Positions 1-7,509 of a DNA stretch of 16,853 bases are shown one piece after another. The position numbers and the translations under genes were made by a program. The notes below the pieces were generated by a model, which did no database searches, was not told the origin of the DNA, and saw only the letters and a list, made by a program, of their open reading frames with translations. This DNA is from Gammaproteobacteria bacterium (GTDB lineage Bacteria; Pseudomonadota; Gammaproteobacteria; Arenicellales; JAOTYS01): NCBI GenBank assembly GCA_029861795.1, contig JAOTYS010000045.1, positions 1 to 16,853 on the forward strand, given 5' to 3'. Each line of letters begins with the position of its first letter. The stretch's first letter is position 1.

Positions 1-1
1 T

Positions 2-940
2 CAGCAAATGGATGTTGACGTCGCGGAACAGGGCGCTGCCGCTCTCGGTGATATCAAAGTGTTCACGGCCACTGCGCATTCGAGCACGGTCAAAGCCTTG
101 GCCATGCTCGGATTGGGTAGACGCTGTGTACAATCCATCGCCTGTCTAAACCAGCGTGAAGCTGTAGATATCGACGTTCTGGAGCAGCAGCTAAGTTTGC
201 TTGAGCACAGCACGAGCTTACCAGCGGTGGTCGTCGCCAGTGCGGGCACGGTGAACACTGCCGACTTTGACGATCTTCAGGCGTTGTGTGAACTCAAATC
301 AAAATATCACTTCTGGCTACATGTAGACGGAGCGTTCGGTGCCTTTGCCGCCTGTTCACCACGGCATGCCCATCTGGTGGCCAGCATAGAACACGCGGAT
401 TCTATTACCGTCGACTGTCACAAATGGCTCAATGTTCCTTATGACTCTGCGTTGCAGTTTTCAAGGCACCAACAATTGCAACTTCAGGTGTTCCAGAACT
501 ACGCCGTCTATCTGGGCACACCCACCATGGACGAACCCAACTTTGTGCACCTTACTCCAGAAAACTCGCGGCGATTTAGAGCGCTACCGACGTGGATGAC
601 GCTAATGGCCTACGGTAAGCAAGGTTACCGCGAGATTGTGGAGCGCAACTGTGAGTTGGCACAATTGTTGACAGAGCGCCTTAGTCAATCCCCTCGTTTC
701 GATCTACTTGCACCGACTCATCTCAACGTAGTGTGCTTTGCGCTACGCCGTGACAGTGTCACCGCGACCATGGAAGAAACCAAAAGCTACCTAGATCGTG
801 TTCGAACCGACGGTAAAGTATTTCTCACGCCGACGACCTACCAAAACACTGCTGCGATCCGCGCCGCCATCTGTAACTGGAGCACCGAAGCCCACGACAT
901 AGACGTCACCGTACACGCGTTACATCGGTGCTTGGCCTAG
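2..940 (+). CDS. Group II PLP-dependent amino-acid decarboxylase, C-terminal part (5' truncated by window edge)
   Basis: This is the large C-terminal part of a fold-type I PLP decarboxylase of the aromatic-L-amino-acid/glutamate/diaminobutyrate decarboxylase group, which removes CO2 from an amino acid to give an amine. The frame is open to base 2, before the first Met, so the gene starts upstream; about 310 residues are seen against roughly 450-500 for the family. Landmarks, in order: a TAHSS motif with the His that stacks on PLP (codon 77-79); HVDGAFG with the Asp that contacts the pyridine nitrogen (codon 326-328); and DCHKW with the Schiff-base Lys (codon 422-424). All are intact, so the enzyme is probably active. 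The substrate cannot be assigned. Downstream genes for polyamine-type enzymes make an amine product plausible, but this is inference. The stop is TAG at 938-940. Confidence 0.88.
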   Translation, partial: QQMDVDVAEQGAAALGDIKVFTATAHSSTVKALAMLGLGRRCVQSIACLNQREAVDIDVLEQQLSLLEHSTSLPAVVVASAGTVNTADFDDLQALCELKSKYHFWLHVDGAFGAFAACSPRHAHLVASIEHADSITVDCHKWLNVPYDSALQFSRHQQLQLQVFQNYAVYLGTPTMDEPNFVHLTPENSRRFRALPTWMTLMAYGKQGYREIVERNCELAQLLTERLSQSPRFDLLAPTHLNVVCFALRRDSVTATMEETKSYLDRVRTDGKVFLTPTTYQNTAAIRAAICNWSTEAHDIDVTVHALHRCLA

Positions 941-1053
941 CTGCGCAGCAACGACTTTCAGCGACTATCACGTGGAAGGAAACCGAGACGTATAGACTCG
1001 GGAGTCGCTTTGGCTTAGGCTTGCAGTGTGTCGCACGCAGCGGGAGATCGGCC

Positions 1054-2145
1054 ATGCTTGTTTTAGCTGCGGCACGGATGCCGTGCTTGCCCATCCTTAG
1101 GTCCTTCACCAAGGTATTGGGCGTGGTGATCGGAGCACTTGTCATCACTGCTCCCGTAGCCGCTCAACCCACCCCCGAAGAGGTTTTCGCCGCTGTAGTT
1201 CACGTGGAAGCGAAGATACCAGTCGGCGCTCGAACCGCGCCTTCGCTTGGCACAGAACGTCGCGGAAGCGGTGTAGTCATCGATGACGACGGCTTAATCC
1301 TTACCATCGGCTACCTCATTCTCGAAGCCTCAGAGGTTACTGTCACGGATTCTCAGGGAACAACTCTACCGGCTGAGATCATTGCCTATGACTACGCCAC
1401 TGGGTTCGGACTGCTCAGGACCACACAGTCTTTGGATATTGCTCCGCTTACGTTTGGCGTCTCCGGCGACGCCGAAGAGGGGGACCCTGTATTAGTGATC
1501 AGTTACGGCGGCCGCGAAGCTGTTCAAGTCTCTCAGGTTGTGTCGCGTCGTGACTTCGCCGGCTATTGGGAGTATTTGCTGGAGAATGCCATCCTTACTT
1601 CACCCCCTTATCCACAATTTGCCGGTGCCGCTTTAATTGGACCTGCCGGCAAGCTGATCGGAATCGGTTCCCTATTTGTTCGAAACTCGTTAGGCAATGA
1701 CAGCTCCACCGCTGGAAACATGTTTGTCCCCATCGACGCCCTCAAGCCGATTCTTAGTGATCTCATTACTGACGGACGCACATCGGTACCAAGACGGCCG
1801 TGGCTGGGCGTATACCTCGAACAATTGCACGGGCACATTCTGGTCAGCCGCCTCGCTAAAGAAGGTCCGGCCGAAGGCGCGGGCATCGAAGTGGGCGATA
1901 TTATGCTCAAAGTCGCCGGACAATCCCTCGATGACCTCGCAGACTTTTACCGCAAGATTTGGACCCTGGGGAATACCGGTGTGGAGGTCCCGCTTGAAGT
2001 TCTACGCAAATCAAAAGTCATACAAATCACCGTACCCTCTGGAAATCGCTACGATTGGTTACGGCTAAATCCTAGTAAAGATTCGACTCAAATCAAAGCT
2101 CAGATCTCACCCTCGCGAACAGCCAAGACACCGATTGCAGGTTGA
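1054..2145 (+). CDS. Exported HtrA/DegP-like pseudoprotease: degenerate trypsin-like domain plus PDZ
   Basis: About 363 residues. An N-terminal signal peptide (basic residues R16 and K20, hydrophobic stretch about 21-32, likely cleavage after PVAA near residue 37) predicts a periplasmic protein. Residues about 40-235 match the trypsin-like HtrA (S1C) fold, with GSGVVIDDDGLILT as the usual lead-in to the catalytic His. The catalytic positions are changed: Tyr87 in TIGYLI where HtrA has TNNHVI, Gly117 in ATGFGLL where HtrA has SDIALL, and Ala190 in QFAGAAL where HtrA has GNSGGAL. Proteolysis is therefore not expected. A PDZ domain follows (about 248-340, beginning RPWLGVYL, with AGIEVGDIMLKV). 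A binding, scaffold or regulatory role is likely. The frame is open back to 928, overlapping the decarboxylase; I chose ATG 1054 for its GGGAG site about 7 bases upstream. ATG 1078 is the alternative and gives a more typical 29-residue signal. Confidence 0.82.
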   Translation: MLVLAAARMPCLPILRSFTKVLGVVIGALVITAPVAAQPTPEEVFAAVVHVEAKIPVGARTAPSLGTERRGSGVVIDDDGLILTIGYLILEASEVTVTDSQGTTLPAEIIAYDYATGFGLLRTTQSLDIAPLTFGVSGDAEEGDPVLVISYGGREAVQVSQVVSRRDFAGYWEYLLENAILTSPPYPQFAGAALIGPAGKLIGIGSLFVRNSLGNDSSTAGNMFVPIDALKPILSDLITDGRTSVPRRPWLGVYLEQLHGHILVSRLAKEGPAEGAGIEVGDIMLKVAGQSLDDLADFYRKIWTLGNTGVEVPLEVLRKSKVIQITVPSGNRYDWLRLNPSKDSTQIKAQISPSRTAKTPIAG

Positions 2146-2430
2146 CGCGAATCCCTCTACGTCCAGCGTGCTCGCAAACTGCAGTCTTGTGATTGTAGGT
2201 TTGCTCGAGTCCAGCGACACTTCAAACAAGAACAACCGACCTCTCCTCATATACTGAGAGATATACGGAGGACAAATAACCTTGGAATTCGATAACTGCG
2301 CTCGCACACCTGGAATAAGGGTGATGTGTGCTGGATGGCTGGATGCTATAAACTTCCCATCTCTCTGTAGCGTATCGTCTTCGCAAGCAAACACCTGAAC
2401 GGTTGCCAACAACTAAAGCGAAATAAGCGT
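2146..2430. other. Intergenic spacer before the glutamine synthetase homologue
   Basis: These 285 bases lie between the pseudoprotease stop and the next start. No terminator, tRNA or clear sigma-70 promoter is visible. The one notable item is a good Shine-Dalgarno sequence (GGAGGA, 2267-2272) placed 9 bases before a TTG codon that opens a 38-codon frame ending at 2398. The downstream gene itself has only a weak ribosome site. Confidence 0.5.
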
Positions 2431-3765
2431 ATGAGTAAAATTGATGAATGGCTGGCACAACATCACATCACAGAAGTCGAGGCGGTGATTCCAGACATGT
2501 CTGGGGTGGCGCGGGGCAAGATCTTACCAGCGCAAAAATTTAGCAAGGAAGAAAGCATGCGGCTGCCTGAGGCGGTGCTTCTGCAGACTGTCACCGGCGA
2601 CTATCCAAAAGATGTCCGTGCTATTGACCCAGCGGACAGCGACATTGTGTTGCGGCCGGACTCTGACACCATACGGCTGGTGCCGTGGGCGGCGGAACCT
2701 ACAGCACTAGTAATCCATGATTGCTTCTACGCCGATGAGAAGCCGGTTGAAATTTCACCCCGCTTCGTGCTGCGACGAATTCTAGACCTGTATTATGAAA
2801 AAGGTTGGGTACCGGTTGTTGCCCCAGAGCTTGAGTTTTATCTGGTCAAACCCAACACCGATGCAGATTACCCGCTGGAACCACCGATCGGCCGCTCAGG
2901 TCGGCCAGAAACCGGTCGCCAGTCTTACAGCATCGATGCAGTAAACGAGTTTGATCCGCTTTTTGAGGACGTGTACGACTGGTGTGAAGCCCAAAGACTC
3001 GAGATCGATACGCTGATACATGAAGCCGGCGCGGCACAGATGGAGGTCAATCTTCTGCATGGACACCCATTAGATCTCGCAGATCAAGCTTTCCTATTCA
3101 AGCGAACCGTACGCGAAGCTGCATTGCGCCACAAAATGTACGCGACATTCATGGGGAAACCCATGGAAAATGAACCGGGCAGTGCGATGCACATTCACCA
3201 AAGCCTAGTCGACCTCGAAACTCGGAAGAACATATTTAGTAATGATGAAGGCGAGGCGAGCGCAAAGTTTTTTTCATATATAGCAGGACTGCAGAAGTAT
3301 CTGCCCGCTGCAATGTGTTTGCTCGCGCCTAACGTAAACTCTTACCGCCGAATCACGCGGTCCCACGCTTCGCCTATAAATGTACACTGGGGCTATGACA
3401 ATCGCACCGCAGGACTGCGTGTCCCAATGGCAGCGGCCGAGGGGCGACGGGTGGAAAATCGTGTAGCGGGAGCGGACGCTAACCCCTATCTCGCCATCGC
3501 TGCGTCGTTGGCTTGCGGATACTTGGGTATTATCGAAGAGCTCAAGCCTTCAGATCCTGTCAAAGGCAGCGCCTACGAATTATCCTATGGTCTACCGCGC
3601 AATCTGGAAGAGTCACTGCGATTGCTCCGTGGTTGCAAATCACTGCATGAGGTGCTGGGAGAAAAATTCGTGATGGCTTACAGCGCAGTTAAGGAAAGCG
3701 AATATGAAACGTTTCTGCATGTCATAAGTTCGTGGGAACGTGAGTACTTGTTGCTGAACGTTTAG
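2431..3765 (+). CDS. Glutamine synthetase family protein, gamma-glutamyl-amine synthetase type (PuuA/SpuB-like)
   Basis: This 444-residue protein belongs to the class I glutamine synthetase family and most resembles the gamma-glutamylpolyamine synthetase branch (PuuA, Pseudomonas SpuB), which ligates glutamate to an amine using ATP. Metal- and substrate-binding landmarks are present: APELEFYL (E133, E135), AAQMEVN (E205), GSAMHIHQS (H254, H256), NVNSYRR (R306, R307), NRTAGLRVP (R325, R330) and ENRVAGADANPYLA (E342, R344). The last motif and the PNVNSYRR context are shared with PuuA and SpuB. The ribosome site before ATG 2431 is poor. No partners of the gamma-glutamyl route (PuuB, PuuC or PuuD type) are next to it, so the amine substrate is not fixed, but the nearby spuC-like gene supports polyamine use. 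A true ammonia-assimilating GlnA is less likely, because that family is usually longer (about 470) and not found in such a setting. Confidence 0.85.
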   Translation: MSKIDEWLAQHHITEVEAVIPDMSGVARGKILPAQKFSKEESMRLPEAVLLQTVTGDYPKDVRAIDPADSDIVLRPDSDTIRLVPWAAEPTALVIHDCFYADEKPVEISPRFVLRRILDLYYEKGWVPVVAPELEFYLVKPNTDADYPLEPPIGRSGRPETGRQSYSIDAVNEFDPLFEDVYDWCEAQRLEIDTLIHEAGAAQMEVNLLHGHPLDLADQAFLFKRTVREAALRHKMYATFMGKPMENEPGSAMHIHQSLVDLETRKNIFSNDEGEASAKFFSYIAGLQKYLPAAMCLLAPNVNSYRRITRSHASPINVHWGYDNRTAGLRVPMAAAEGRRVENRVAGADANPYLAIAASLACGYLGIIEELKPSDPVKGSAYELSYGLPRNLEESLRLLRGCKSLHEVLGEKFVMAYSAVKESEYETFLHVISSWEREYLLLNV

Positions 3766-3776
3766 CATCCATGAGC

Positions 3777-3867
3777 AGAACACACATGCGCGACGATCCA
3801 ATCTTTCGTATGAATAGACTCATAGGCACGGGTTGTATGGACCCGCTGTTCGCCCATGTGTGTTCTG
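3777..3867. repeat. 13-bp perfect inverted repeat flanking the SLOG gene start
   Basis: CAGAACACACATG at 3776-3788 is exactly complementary to CATGTGTGTTCTG at 3855-3867, with 66 bases between. The right arm contains the ATG at 3856 that starts the next gene. It may be an operator pair or a long-range mRNA hairpin hiding the start. There is no T-run, so it is not a terminator. Confidence 0.6.
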
Positions 3868-4506
3868 TGTTACTCCTCAAGTGAATCACTGGCTCTGAAG
3901 GTTTACCCAATAGTGGCCGCCGCGACGTCAACCGCAAATAACACGAACCCCGGTGACCGTCGGCTACCGATCATTGGAGTCATGGGTTCAGGTTCAATCG
4001 CCCATGCGGACATAGCAACCCCCTTGGGGCAATGGTTGGCCAGTACGGGTGTGAACATACTGACAGGGGGCGGTGGGGGTGTGATGCAGGCAGTCAGCCA
4101 GGCATTCTATGAGGTGCCGGATCGCCAAGGCGTAGTTATCGCGGTGCTGCCAAGCGCTGATCAGGGAAACAAAGAGATTGCCAAACCCGGATATCCCAAC
4201 CCCTTTGTTGAGATTCCCATCCAGACCCACCTACCCCTATCGGGGGCACATGGCACCGACCCCCTGTCGCGCAATCACATCAATGTGTTGTCGTCTGACG
4301 TAGTGGTCGCGTTGCCGGGAGGCGCTGGAACCGCCTCTGAGATTGCTCTTTGCCGTCGTTACACTAAACCCATCGCCGTCTTTGGTGGGCCATCCACTGT
4401 GTGGTCTGAAGTTGATGACACACTGCAGTGCTGCCGGTCGTTAAAGCAAGTTCAGGAATTCTTGCTCTCAACACTACAAATGCTGGGATTTGAACTGGAG
4501 CTCTAA
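3856..4506 (+). CDS. SLOG/LOG-family Rossmann-fold nucleotide-binding protein
   Basis: This 216-residue protein has the SLOG-superfamily pattern: a first beta strand PIIGVMGSGS (about 38-47), the glycine-rich loop ILTGGGGGVMQ (about 68-78) and the signature ALPGGAGTASE (about 152-162), which fits the PGGxGTxxE motif of LOG phosphoribohydrolases. LOG enzymes cleave the nucleotide of cytokinin-type nucleotides, while close relatives (TIGR00725 type) are described as molybdenum-cofactor carriers or as of unknown function. The LOG catalytic Arg-Lys pair appears as SRNHINVL (R139, N140), so ordinary LOG activity is uncertain. The first 36 residues precede the core fold and are low in recognisable structure. 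ATG 3856 is the first start after an in-frame stop (3823-3825) and has no good ribosome site; GTG 3913 is a possible later start. The role next to the amine-ligase gene is unknown. Confidence 0.75.
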   Translation: MCVLCYSSSESLALKVYPIVAAATSTANNTNPGDRRLPIIGVMGSGSIAHADIATPLGQWLASTGVNILTGGGGGVMQAVSQAFYEVPDRQGVVIAVLPSADQGNKEIAKPGYPNPFVEIPIQTHLPLSGAHGTDPLSRNHINVLSSDVVVALPGGAGTASEIALCRRYTKPIAVFGGPSTVWSEVDDTLQCCRSLKQVQEFLLSTLQMLGFELEL

Positions 4507-4614
4507 TCCAGGTCGCGTGGATGACAGCCGTTGGGTGTGTCTTGGGTGCGATTCAAACCGGGCTTGTGCAAGCACGTGAACTGCGGATGAGTGCACCCAG
4601 CAGAACGACACGCT

Positions 4615-4627
4615 GTGATAATATCAC
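4615..4627. promoter_or_regulatory. 13-bp perfect palindrome (candidate operator)
   Basis: GTGATAATATCAC is a perfect 6+1+6 palindrome, centred about 89 bases upstream of the REC-PAS-GGDEF-EAL gene start. Its size and symmetry fit a dimeric transcription-factor site. No factor is assigned. The rest of the 203-base gap (4507-4709) shows nothing firm. Confidence 0.4.
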
Positions 4628-4709
4628 CCACTGGCGGATGGCCGCACACCCTTCCTCATTACAACCTTAGCGAACAGCACAAATAGTGTGATTAGCTTTC
4701 AGAAACCGC

Positions 4710-7043
4710 ATGCGAATACTGTTCGTGTGTTATCAGAAATACGTTCAGCCTGTTATTAACGGCCTACAATCTCAATTGAGTCACGTGCAGTCTACTGAAT
4801 TACAGAACCCGAACCGACAATCAAAGCCGCGAGTTTTGATTGTTGACGAAGACCGCGACTTTGGAGACAACCTCCTTAATATCCTGGCCCTAGAGGGGCA
4901 CGAGGTCGAGCTCGCCCACAACCCGAACGTTGCAGAGAAGTTCTTGCTGGCGTTCACCGCCGACATCGCCCTGGTCAATATTCGCCCAGGTAATGACAGT
5001 GGCATTGATCTGATTACCTCACTCAAGCGGATCAACCAAGATATCCTGTGTGTAATCATGAGCCCTCACGTGTCAGTCGATATCGCAATCGAGGCGCTTA
5101 AGAGTGATGCGTACGGCTATCTAATCAAACCGTTTCATACCGACGAGCTAATAGCCACGCTTAACCGCTGCTTCGAACATATCATTCTGGCCCGTGCAAA
5201 TACGGCTGCGACGACAGCCCTACGCCAAACTCGTGCAAGGTTAGAGGCTCGTGTAGCCGAGCGGACGGCTTCGTTGCAGGAAGAGGTGGCGCAGCGCAAG
5301 CGAATCGAACGGGCGCTGCGGGATAGCGAAGCGCGCTTCAAACAAGCAGCGCACATGGCCTATTTGGGCCATTGTACATGGGACGAGGCGCACCAGAACT
5401 ATATTGATGTCTCAGAGGAATATGCTCGCTTATTTGGTATGTCTGCGGACCAACTTGTCGCCATGAGTTATGAAGAAAAGAAAAAAATAGTCCACCCCGA
5501 AGATCGCCAACGATATTTCACATATGCCAACCAGGCCAAGAAAAACTCTGTCAGCTTCGACATAGAGTATCGGATCATCAGAGGCGACGGAGCCATACGA
5601 CACGTTCGCGAACTTGGAGGCCCGATTTCTCATGGCGATCGTCAAACTCATTGCACTGGCACATTGCAAGATATCACTGATCGAAAGGAAACAGAGCTTG
5701 CTTTGGAGAAAGCACATGCCGAGTTAGAAAAAAGAGTGCAAGAACGCACACGAGAGCTGCTATATCAGGCGAGCCATGACAGTTTGACTGGCTTGGTGAA
5801 TCGGGCGGAGTTTGAACGGTGCCTGCAGATCTTACTTGAATCGGCGCGCACAGAGTCGGTTCATCATGCTTTGTGCTATCTGGACCTAGATCAGTTCAAG
5901 ATCATTAACGACACCTGTGGACACATTGCAGGTGACGAGTTATTACGTCAACTTGGAGAGCTGTTACCGGAGTGGATACGTAAACAAGATACCCTCGCGC
6001 GACTGGGCGGTGACGAATTCGGAGTTTTATTGGAGCGCTGTTCGCTCGAACAAGCCGAGCGCGTTGCCGAGAACATACGTAATGGCGTCGAGAACTTCCG
6101 CTTCATCTGGGGAGACCGAACTTTTCGCGTCGGAGCGAGCATTGGAGTCGTAGCTATCTCCGAGACCAGCAAGAGCCTAACCGCCATGCTTAGCGCCGCC
6201 GATGCCGCCTGTTACGAGGCCAAAGACCAAGGTCGCAATCGCATCCACGTTACCCACAAAGACGACGTAGAGTTAGCACGACGATATGGCGAAATGCAAT
6301 GGGTATCACGAATACAAAGCGCACTAGAAGATGATCGTCTCACACTCGATTTCCAGAAAATTGTTCCCTTAGATCCGGAACATGGAAAAGGAAAGTACTA
6401 CGAACTACTCCTGCGGATGCAAGACGAGCAAGGACATTTGGTGCTGCCTGACTGCTTCCTGTCTGCTGCGGATCGATTCAGCGTTTCGGGAAAACTGGAC
6501 CGATGGGTGGTCCAAACCGCCCTGCAATGGCTCGCCACTCATCCCGACCATTTAAACGAGGTATATCTCTGTAGCATCAACTTATCCGGCCAGTCTGTTG
6601 GCAACGAAACATTTCTGGATTTTGTTAATCGTGTCTTTGACGAAACCGAAGTTCCACGAGAAAAAATCTGCTTCGAGATCACTGAATCGGCAGCCATCGA
6701 AAACCTTACTAGCGCTACTCATTTCATGGACACGCTTGGTTCGTCCGGTTGCCGTTTCGCGCTGGACGATTTCGGGAAAGGTCTGTCATCATTTGCCTAC
6801 CTTAAGAGATTACCTGTAAATTTTTTGAAGATTGACGGCATGTTCATAAAGAACATCGTAAATGACCCCATCGATCTGGCGATGGTCAAGTCGATTAATG
6901 AGATCGGAAAGGTGATGAACAAGAAGACCATTGCCGAGTTTGTCGAAAACGATCAGATCCTTGAAAGGGTACGTGAAATCGGTATCGACTACGCCCAAGG
7001 CTATGGCTTGGGCGTACCGCGGCCAATTACCGAAGCGATCTAG
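4710..7043 (+). CDS. REC-PAS-GGDEF-EAL cyclic-di-GMP signalling protein (receiver lacks phosphoacceptor Asp)
   Basis: 777 residues, cytoplasmic, no membrane segment seen. Domains: receiver (about 40-155), coiled coil (about 165-205), PAS with PAC end (about 207-325, ending DITDRKETE), second coiled linker (about 326-350), GGDEF (about 350-512) and EAL (about 525-770). GGDEF is intact (433-437) with an inhibitory RxxD site (R424-D427), so diguanylate cyclase activity is plausible. The EAL part reads ELL (E565-L567) but keeps the expected metal and catalytic residues: N624, E657, DDFG (D686, D687), KIDG (K707), AEFVE (E743) and Q763, so phosphodiesterase activity is also plausible. In the receiver, the acidic pair (D46, E47) and Lys140 remain, but the beta-3 phosphoacceptor is Asn90 (AAT, 4977-4979) in IALVNIRP. 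Phosphorelay control is therefore unlikely. Ribosome site upstream is weak. No histidine kinase is adjacent. Confidence 0.93.
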   Translation: MRILFVCYQKYVQPVINGLQSQLSHVQSTELQNPNRQSKPRVLIVDEDRDFGDNLLNILALEGHEVELAHNPNVAEKFLLAFTADIALVNIRPGNDSGIDLITSLKRINQDILCVIMSPHVSVDIAIEALKSDAYGYLIKPFHTDELIATLNRCFEHIILARANTAATTALRQTRARLEARVAERTASLQEEVAQRKRIERALRDSEARFKQAAHMAYLGHCTWDEAHQNYIDVSEEYARLFGMSADQLVAMSYEEKKKIVHPEDRQRYFTYANQAKKNSVSFDIEYRIIRGDGAIRHVRELGGPISHGDRQTHCTGTLQDITDRKETELALEKAHAELEKRVQERTRELLYQASHDSLTGLVNRAEFERCLQILLESARTESVHHALCYLDLDQFKIINDTCGHIAGDELLRQLGELLPEWIRKQDTLARLGGDEFGVLLERCSLEQAERVAENIRNGVENFRFIWGDRTFRVGASIGVVAISETSKSLTAMLSAADAACYEAKDQGRNRIHVTHKDDVELARRYGEMQWVSRIQSALEDDRLTLDFQKIVPLDPEHGKGKYYELLLRMQDEQGHLVLPDCFLSAADRFSVSGKLDRWVVQTALQWLATHPDHLNEVYLCSINLSGQSVGNETFLDFVNRVFDETEVPREKICFEITESAAIENLTSATHFMDTLGSSGCRFALDDFGKGLSSFAYLKRLPVNFLKIDGMFIKNIVNDPIDLAMVKSINEIGKVMNKKTIAEFVENDQILERVREIGIDYAQGYGLGVPRPITEAI

Positions 7044-7509
7044 GCACTGATAGGGTCAGTAACGCTCTATCTTGCCCTCATACCTCACTCTGACTATAAG
7101 GCCAGTCAGTCTGTGAGTCGTTAAAGGCGAGCCGATCATTTATTTTTTCCTAAATAGCGGCCCACGCGGCGTTAACAACATTAGTATCTTCTCTTTCTAA
7201 GCAACATCACCGTACTAAGCGACATCACCGTAGTTTTTCTAAGAACAGATATGGATAAAATCATTTGTGAAAAGTGCATCCCATTTCCCAGAATAGGTGA
7301 AAACCTGAGTTCGCGGCGCGGATAGTGACAAGCTGGCTGCCGCCGGAGAGATGGCATTTCTGCCCGGTTGCGCGGTATGTCACACTGCCTAGGAAGGAGC
7401 CTCAGTGACGCAGGCAACAAATTTGGTTAGCATCTAATCACTGAGAATACATTTACCAAGCCAAGGTGCCGACGAACGACCGTTGCAGCTAGATCAACAC
7501 GGGGACTAT
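7044..7509. other. Long intergenic region upstream of the spuC-like gene
   Basis: These 466 bases have no supported gene. They contain a T-rich stretch near 7141-7148, an 18-bp tandem repeat (7197-7232), and a very short possible leader frame (GTG 7405 to TAA 7437, 10 codons) with an AAGGAG site 5 bases ahead of it. No convincing terminator for the upstream gene was found. The length and the repeat suggest a regulated promoter for the aminotransferase gene. Confidence 0.5.
7197..7232. repeat. 18-bp tandem direct repeat, two copies
   Basis: CTAAGCAACATCACCGTA (7197-7214) is followed directly by CTAAGCGACATCACCGTA (7215-7232), which differs at one base. A further CTAAG occurs at 7239-7243. Tandem sites like this can bind a regulator; position is about 280-310 bases before the aminotransferase start. 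Confidence 0.65.

Noticed and set aside
928..1053. Upstream in-frame extension of the pseudoprotease to 928
   Set aside because: It would overlap the decarboxylase end and place 42 residues ahead of the signal peptide.
2107..2412. Open frame of 101 codons on the - strand in the gap before the glutamine synthetase homologue
   Set aside because: No recognisable domain or ribosome site, and it runs into the end of the pseudoprotease gene; left unannotated although it mostly lies in non-coding DNA.
6990..7016. Perfect 10-bp stem (TACGCCCAAG / CTTGGGCGTA) with a 7-base loop
   Set aside because: It lies inside the EAL coding sequence for DYAQGYGLGV, a conserved stretch whose codons produce it, and no T-run follows; not a terminator.
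7181..7420. Open frame of 79 codons on the - strand in the long gap before spuC
   Set aside because: It spans the tandem repeat, is Arg/Leu/Ser rich and has no family resemblance; probably chance.
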